This document shows positions 59,511-64,000 of a stretch of DNA of 64,000 nt, piece after piece. Where the stretch lies: NCBI GenBank assembly GCA_958296005.1, contig CATQHQ010000001.1, forward strand, positions 946,134 through 1,010,133. Direction: 5' to 3'. The position numbers and the translations under genes were made by a program. Below the pieces are notes generated by a model, which was not told where the DNA came from, searched no databases, and saw only the letters and a list, made by a program, of their open reading frames with translations. The stretch's first letter is position 1. Every line of letters begins with the position of its first letter. The stretch comes from Longimicrobiales bacterium. Lineage in GTDB: Bacteria > Gemmatimonadota > Gemmatimonadetes > Longimicrobiales > Gaopeijiaceae.

Positions 59511-61262
59511 TTACTCCTTCCCGGCGATGTAGCCGTCCCGCTCCAGATGAAGCACTACCCGATGCGCCGCTTCCTCCGGCGAGATCTCGGTGGTGTCGAT
59601 CACGATGTCGGCGGCCCGGGGCTCTTCGTACACGTCGGACACGCCGGTGAACTGCTTCACCAGCCCTGCCCGCGCCTTTGCGTAGAGCCCCTTCGGGTCC
59701 CGCGCTTCGCATGTCGTCAGCGGCGTTGCGACGTGGACCAGCACGAACCCACCGCCAGGCTCCACCATGTGGCGGACGTCCTCGCGCACGACCTCGTAGG
59801 GCGCGATCGGAGCGCACAGGGCGATTCCCCCGTTCTTTGCGATCTCGGAAGCCACGAAGCCGATCCGCCGGATGTTGATGTCCCGGTGTTCCTTCGAGAA
59901 CCCGAGTTCGCTGGAGAGGTGCTGGCGCACGATGTCGCCGTCCAACAGCGTGACGGCCCGCCCGCCCATCTCGCGGAGCTTCACCATCAAGGCCCCGGCG
60001 ATCGTGCTCTTGCCTGCGCCCGACAGCCCGGTGAAGAACACCACCAACCCTCGCTTTCGACGTGGGGGCGCGGCCCGGCGCAGCTCCCTCTCCACGTCGG
60101 GGAAGGTGAACCAGGACGGCAGCCTCAGGTCCCGGCTCAGTCGCCGGCGCAGCTCGCTGCCCGACAGCCGTCTGGGCCGGGTGCCCGGCGGCACCTCGCC
60201 GACGGAGCAGATCACGCCCGTCTCCGGGACGTACACCATCTCCTCGAAGGCCACGACGCCGACGCCGGTCTCGGCCTCGTGCTCCTGCAGCAGCGCGTGC
60301 GCCTCGGTCGCGTCATAGAAGGGGACCCCCGCCGAATCCGTGCCGGGCCCCGCGTGGTCGCGACCCACGATCAGGTGCGTGCACCCGTAGTTCCGTCGGA
60401 TCAGCGCGTGCCAGAGGGCTTCCCGGGGACCCGCCATCCGCATCGCCAAGGGCAGGAGGGACAGCATCGCCATGTTCGGCGGGTACGTGGGCATGACGGC
60501 TTGGTAGCAACGCACGCGGGTGTAGTGGTCCAGGTCGCCCGGACGGCTGTCGCCCACCACGGGATGGACCAGCAGGCTCGCCTGCGCTTCCTTGACCGCC
60601 CGGATCGTGAGCTCCCGGTGAGCCCGATGGATGGGGTTGCGGGTCTGAAACGCCACCACGCGACGCCAGCCCATAGTGGCGAAGGCGCCGCGAAGCTCGG
60701 CGGGCGTGCGGCGCAGCATCGGATAGTCGTAGTGGACAGGCCGGCGAATCCCCTCCACGGGACCGCCGACGCACACGGGTCCACTCCGGCGGTGGAGCCT
60801 TTCGACGCCGGGGTGCTCGTCCAGCTTCGCCCCCGGCCCCCCGGAGCGACTGGCGTAGACGGCGGCGGCCTCCTCCTCCCGGTCCGGCGCCCAGAGGTCG
60901 TCGACCCGTAGCGCCGCCAGGAGGTTTCCCTGTCCGTCGCGGAGGGCCAGCATCTCGCCCACTGCCAGCTTCTCGGCAGTCTCCCGGCTCACGTCCAGCG
61001 TGATCGGAATCGGCCACAGGGTGCCGTCCGCCAGCCGCATCCTCGACACGACGGCGTCGTAGTCGGCTCGCGTCATGAAGCCCCGCAGCGGCGAGAAGCC
61101 GCCGTTCATGAGCAGCTCCAAGTCGCACGACTGGCGTGAGTCGAGGGTCCACGACTGCCAGTCCCGCGACCCCGTCAGCAACTCCCGACGCCGGTCCTCG
61201 GCAGCGTGCAGCTCCAGAAGCTCGCCTCCGAACGGGGCGATCAAGCGGCTGCCGCTGCTCAA
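59511..61262 (-). CDS. Bifunctional sulfate adenylyltransferase / adenylylsulfate kinase
   Basis: 583 residues from a TTG overlapping the upstream stop (TTGA). Residues 1-390 are ATP sulfurylase: FSPLRGFMTRADYDAVV, FQTRNPIHRAHREL and IVGRDHAGPG. Residues about 400-575 are APS kinase: FTGLSGAGKSTIAGAL (P-loop), LLDGDIVRQHL and NIRRIGFVASEIAKNGG. The enzyme turns sulfate and ATP into PAPS in two steps, for sulfation or assimilation. No PAPS reductase or cysteine genes are adjacent. It follows an M23 peptidase gene; the functional link, if any, is unclear. Confidence 0.94.
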   Translation of the reverse strand: MSSGSRLIAPFGGELLELHAAEDRRRELLTGSRDWQSWTLDSRQSCDLELLMNGGFSPLRGFMTRADYDAVVSRMRLADGTLWPIPITLDVSRETAEKLAVGEMLALRDGQGNLLAALRVDDLWAPDREEEAAAVYASRSGGPGAKLDEHPGVERLHRRSGPVCVGGPVEGIRRPVHYDYPMLRRTPAELRGAFATMGWRRVVAFQTRNPIHRAHRELTIRAVKEAQASLLVHPVVGDSRPGDLDHYTRVRCYQAVMPTYPPNMAMLSLLPLAMRMAGPREALWHALIRRNYGCTHLIVGRDHAGPGTDSAGVPFYDATEAHALLQEHEAETGVGVVAFEEMVYVPETGVICSVGEVPPGTRPRRLSGSELRRRLSRDLRLPSWFTFPDVERELRRAAPPRRKRGLVVFFTGLSGAGKSTIAGALMVKLREMGGRAVTLLDGDIVRQHLSSELGFSKEHRDINIRRIGFVASEIAKNGGIALCAPIAPYEVVREDVRHMVEPGGGFVLVHVATPLTTCEARDPKGLYAKARAGLVKQFTGVSDVYEEPRAADIVIDTTEISPEEAAHRVVLHLERDGYIAGKE

Positions 61263-62527
61263 CCGGAGGCCCGTCCGGACCGGTCCTTGGCCGATTCGCT
61301 GCCGTCAGCTCGCTCGCCGCCGGCCAGCAGCTCCCCGGCTGCCTCCACCGCAAGTCGCGCGGCCAAGTAGCCCTCCCGCCCCCCGGCCAGCCGCACGCGG
61401 TACCACGATCCGGCCGCGCCCACGACCCGCATCGCCGCGCCGTCGTCCAGCTCGGCGAGCACCTCGGCCCCGGTTCCGGGCCCGGCGTGCAGCCGCGCCT
61501 CCTCCGACCGCGGGCGGACCCGACCGCCCAGCAGCGCGAGGTCGGCCTCCTGCTCGGGAAGCGCGCCTCGGGGCGGATCGAGAAACGGGAAGGGGTCCAC
61601 CGCTCCCTCCCCGCGCCGGTACACGCCGAAGTGCAGGTGCGGCGGCGTGGTGCGCGCATTGCCCGTGTTCCCCACGAACCCGACGGTGTCGCCCGGCTGG
61701 ACCTGCTCGCCGCCCCGGACGTACTGACTGTCCAGATGGGCGTAGTAGACGCTGGCGTTGCGCACCGGGTCCCGGACCCAGACGACCTTGCCGCCCAAGC
61801 GTGTCACGGACACGCGGTTCACCCGTCCGCCCGACGCCGCCACCACCGGCGTGCCCCGGGCGGCGAAGATGTCTACGCCCGCGTGACTGCGCCGTCCCCC
61901 GTCCCGAGCCGCGCCGAAGCGGCTGCCGATGTCGGTCATGCCACCCCCCTGCACGGGAAAGCCCAGCTGGGCCTCCTGACGCAAAGCGACGCGGTAGCGC
62001 CCGCCCCGCAGCAGCTCGGGCTGAACGCGCAGGACGAAGTCGCCGCCCCGCCAAGGCTCGTAGACGAACGCCAGCGAAGCCGAGTCCGACGAGAAGATCG
62101 GTCGGAAGGGATCGCGCTCGTCGTCGGGCGCCCGGAACACGTCCACGAAAAGTCGGGTGCCTTCGGGAGAGTCGATCGACACCTCGGCCACCAGCTTGCG
62201 TCCTCGGGGAAGGGCGACCCGGTACGCCGCCGCCGACGGCGACTCCGGGGTGACGAACCCTTCTTCCTGAAAGGGCAGGGTCACCGGCGCCGAGTTCTCC
62301 AGCGCCTCCCGCCCCGCCCACGTCCACTCCCTGGCCAGCGCGGTCTCGGCGAGCCCGGCGTCCACCAACGACGCCTGGTACGCCTCGTAGGGCGTCATCT
62401 CCCGAAACCGGTCCCGAAGCTGCTCGGCTTCTTCGCACGCGGCCACGGCGACCAACGCCCCAAGGGCCCAAGCCCACGCCGGACGCGCTGCCCGACGGCC
62501 CACGCGCCGGTAGCGCCGAAGGCCCAT
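61259..62527 (-). CDS. M23-family peptidoglycan endopeptidase with SH3-like domain (lipoprotein)
   Basis: 422 residues. A lipoprotein-like signal ends at ALVAVAAC (Cys about 31). A beta-rich region (about 85-190, SPSAAAYRVALPRGRKLVAE) precedes the LytM/M23 domain at about 200-330: Zn ligands in HAGVDIFAARGTPV and HLHFGVYRRG. A C-terminal SH3-like domain (about 345-395, EARLHAGPGTGAEVLAELDD) could bind the cell wall. It cuts peptide cross-links, or acts as an amidase activator if catalytic residues fail. It starts 11 bases after pckA. Confidence 0.88.
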   Translation of the reverse strand: MGLRRYRRVGRRAARPAWAWALGALVAVAACEEAEQLRDRFREMTPYEAYQASLVDAGLAETALAREWTWAGREALENSAPVTLPFQEEGFVTPESPSAAAYRVALPRGRKLVAEVSIDSPEGTRLFVDVFRAPDDERDPFRPIFSSDSASLAFVYEPWRGGDFVLRVQPELLRGGRYRVALRQEAQLGFPVQGGGMTDIGSRFGAARDGGRRSHAGVDIFAARGTPVVAASGGRVNRVSVTRLGGKVVWVRDPVRNASVYYAHLDSQYVRGGEQVQPGDTVGFVGNTGNARTTPPHLHFGVYRRGEGAVDPFPFLDPPRGALPEQEADLALLGGRVRPRSEEARLHAGPGTGAEVLAELDDGAAMRVVGAAGSWYRVRLAGGREGYLAARLAVEAAGELLAGGERADGSESAKDRSGRASG

Positions 62528-62538
62528 CGCCGCGCCCC

Positions 62539-64000
<1,462 letters not shown>

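Overview
The window is high-GC DNA (my impression is about two-thirds G+C) with dense, mostly operonic coding. It carries three SusC/SusD-type outer-membrane pairs with N-terminal carboxypeptidase-regulatory domains. Also present are a heme A synthase, an octaheme cytochrome fused to TPR repeats, 6-bladed propeller and Wzi-like envelope proteins, and a primary-type sigma factor. This mix fits a Gram-negative, respiring heterotroph of the Gemmatimonadota, possibly a marine or sponge-associated lineage. The taxonomic call is inference from gene content, not from a marker gene. No rRNA, tRNA, CRISPR array, transposase or phage gene was recognised.

Layout. 0-1.5 kb: tail of an amidohydrolase and an SGNH-fold envelope protein. 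1.5-4 kb: minus-strand pair of a plug-only TonB-type protein and an RnfD/NqrB-like membrane protein with a Cys-rich Sel1-like tail. 4-21 kb: three susC-susD pairs, all minus strand, two of them with paralogous small lipoproteins nearby, interrupted at 13.7-16.7 kb by small membrane proteins and a decayed SGNH gene. 21-24.5 kb: overlapping set of a PKD lipoprotein, a second copy of the small lipoprotein family, and the octaheme-HEAT-TPR protein. 24.7-29 kb: four overlapping genes for a patatin, an acyl-CoA dehydrogenase, CtaA and a DUF420 protein. 29-33 kb: V4R-like protein, orphan E1-alpha, PspA-like coiled coil, GlsB-like protein and an M20 peptidase. 33-39 kb: trpE, a hydantoinase A and a DUF2723 membrane protein. 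39-42.4 kb: rsgA translationally coupled to an unusual SbcD-SbcC fusion. 42.5-48.7 kb: propeller lipoprotein, sigma factor, HD hydrolase, UvrC/Cho-like nuclease, a heptad-repeat protein and a YdeI-like protein. 48.7-57.8 kb: one long minus-strand run with methylmalonate-semialdehyde dehydrogenase, class III aminotransferase, a 53-residue membrane microprotein, a Na+/solute symporter, an amidohydrolase, a sulfotransferase-like fragment, a penicillin acylase and the YdeI-like gene. 57.9-64 kb: Wzi-like protein, then PckA, an M23 peptidase and a fused ATP sulfurylase/APS kinase.

How parts fit together. The 48.7-57.8 kb run reads as uptake and breakdown of amide-bonded or beta-amino compounds: two amide-hydrolysing enzymes release amines or amino acids, the symporter imports them, the aminotransferase makes a semialdehyde, and the CoA-acylating dehydrogenase feeds central metabolism. 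The genes from the dehydrogenase to the amidohydrolase overlap by 4-8 bases, so the tiny membrane protein between aminotransferase and symporter is very likely a real partner. Other overlapping groups are patatin-ACAD-ctaA-DUF420, hyuA-DUF2723, rsgA-SbcDC fusion, and the M23-sat/cysC pair.

The most unusual items are the SbcD-SbcC fusion, which lacks a Walker A lobe and has a broken nuclease motif III; the 53-residue symporter-linked protein; the RnfD-like/Sel1-like fusion; the repeated small lipoprotein family next to SusCD loci; and several promoters whose -10 box sits 5-8 bases before the start codon, implying leaderless or near-leaderless mRNAs.
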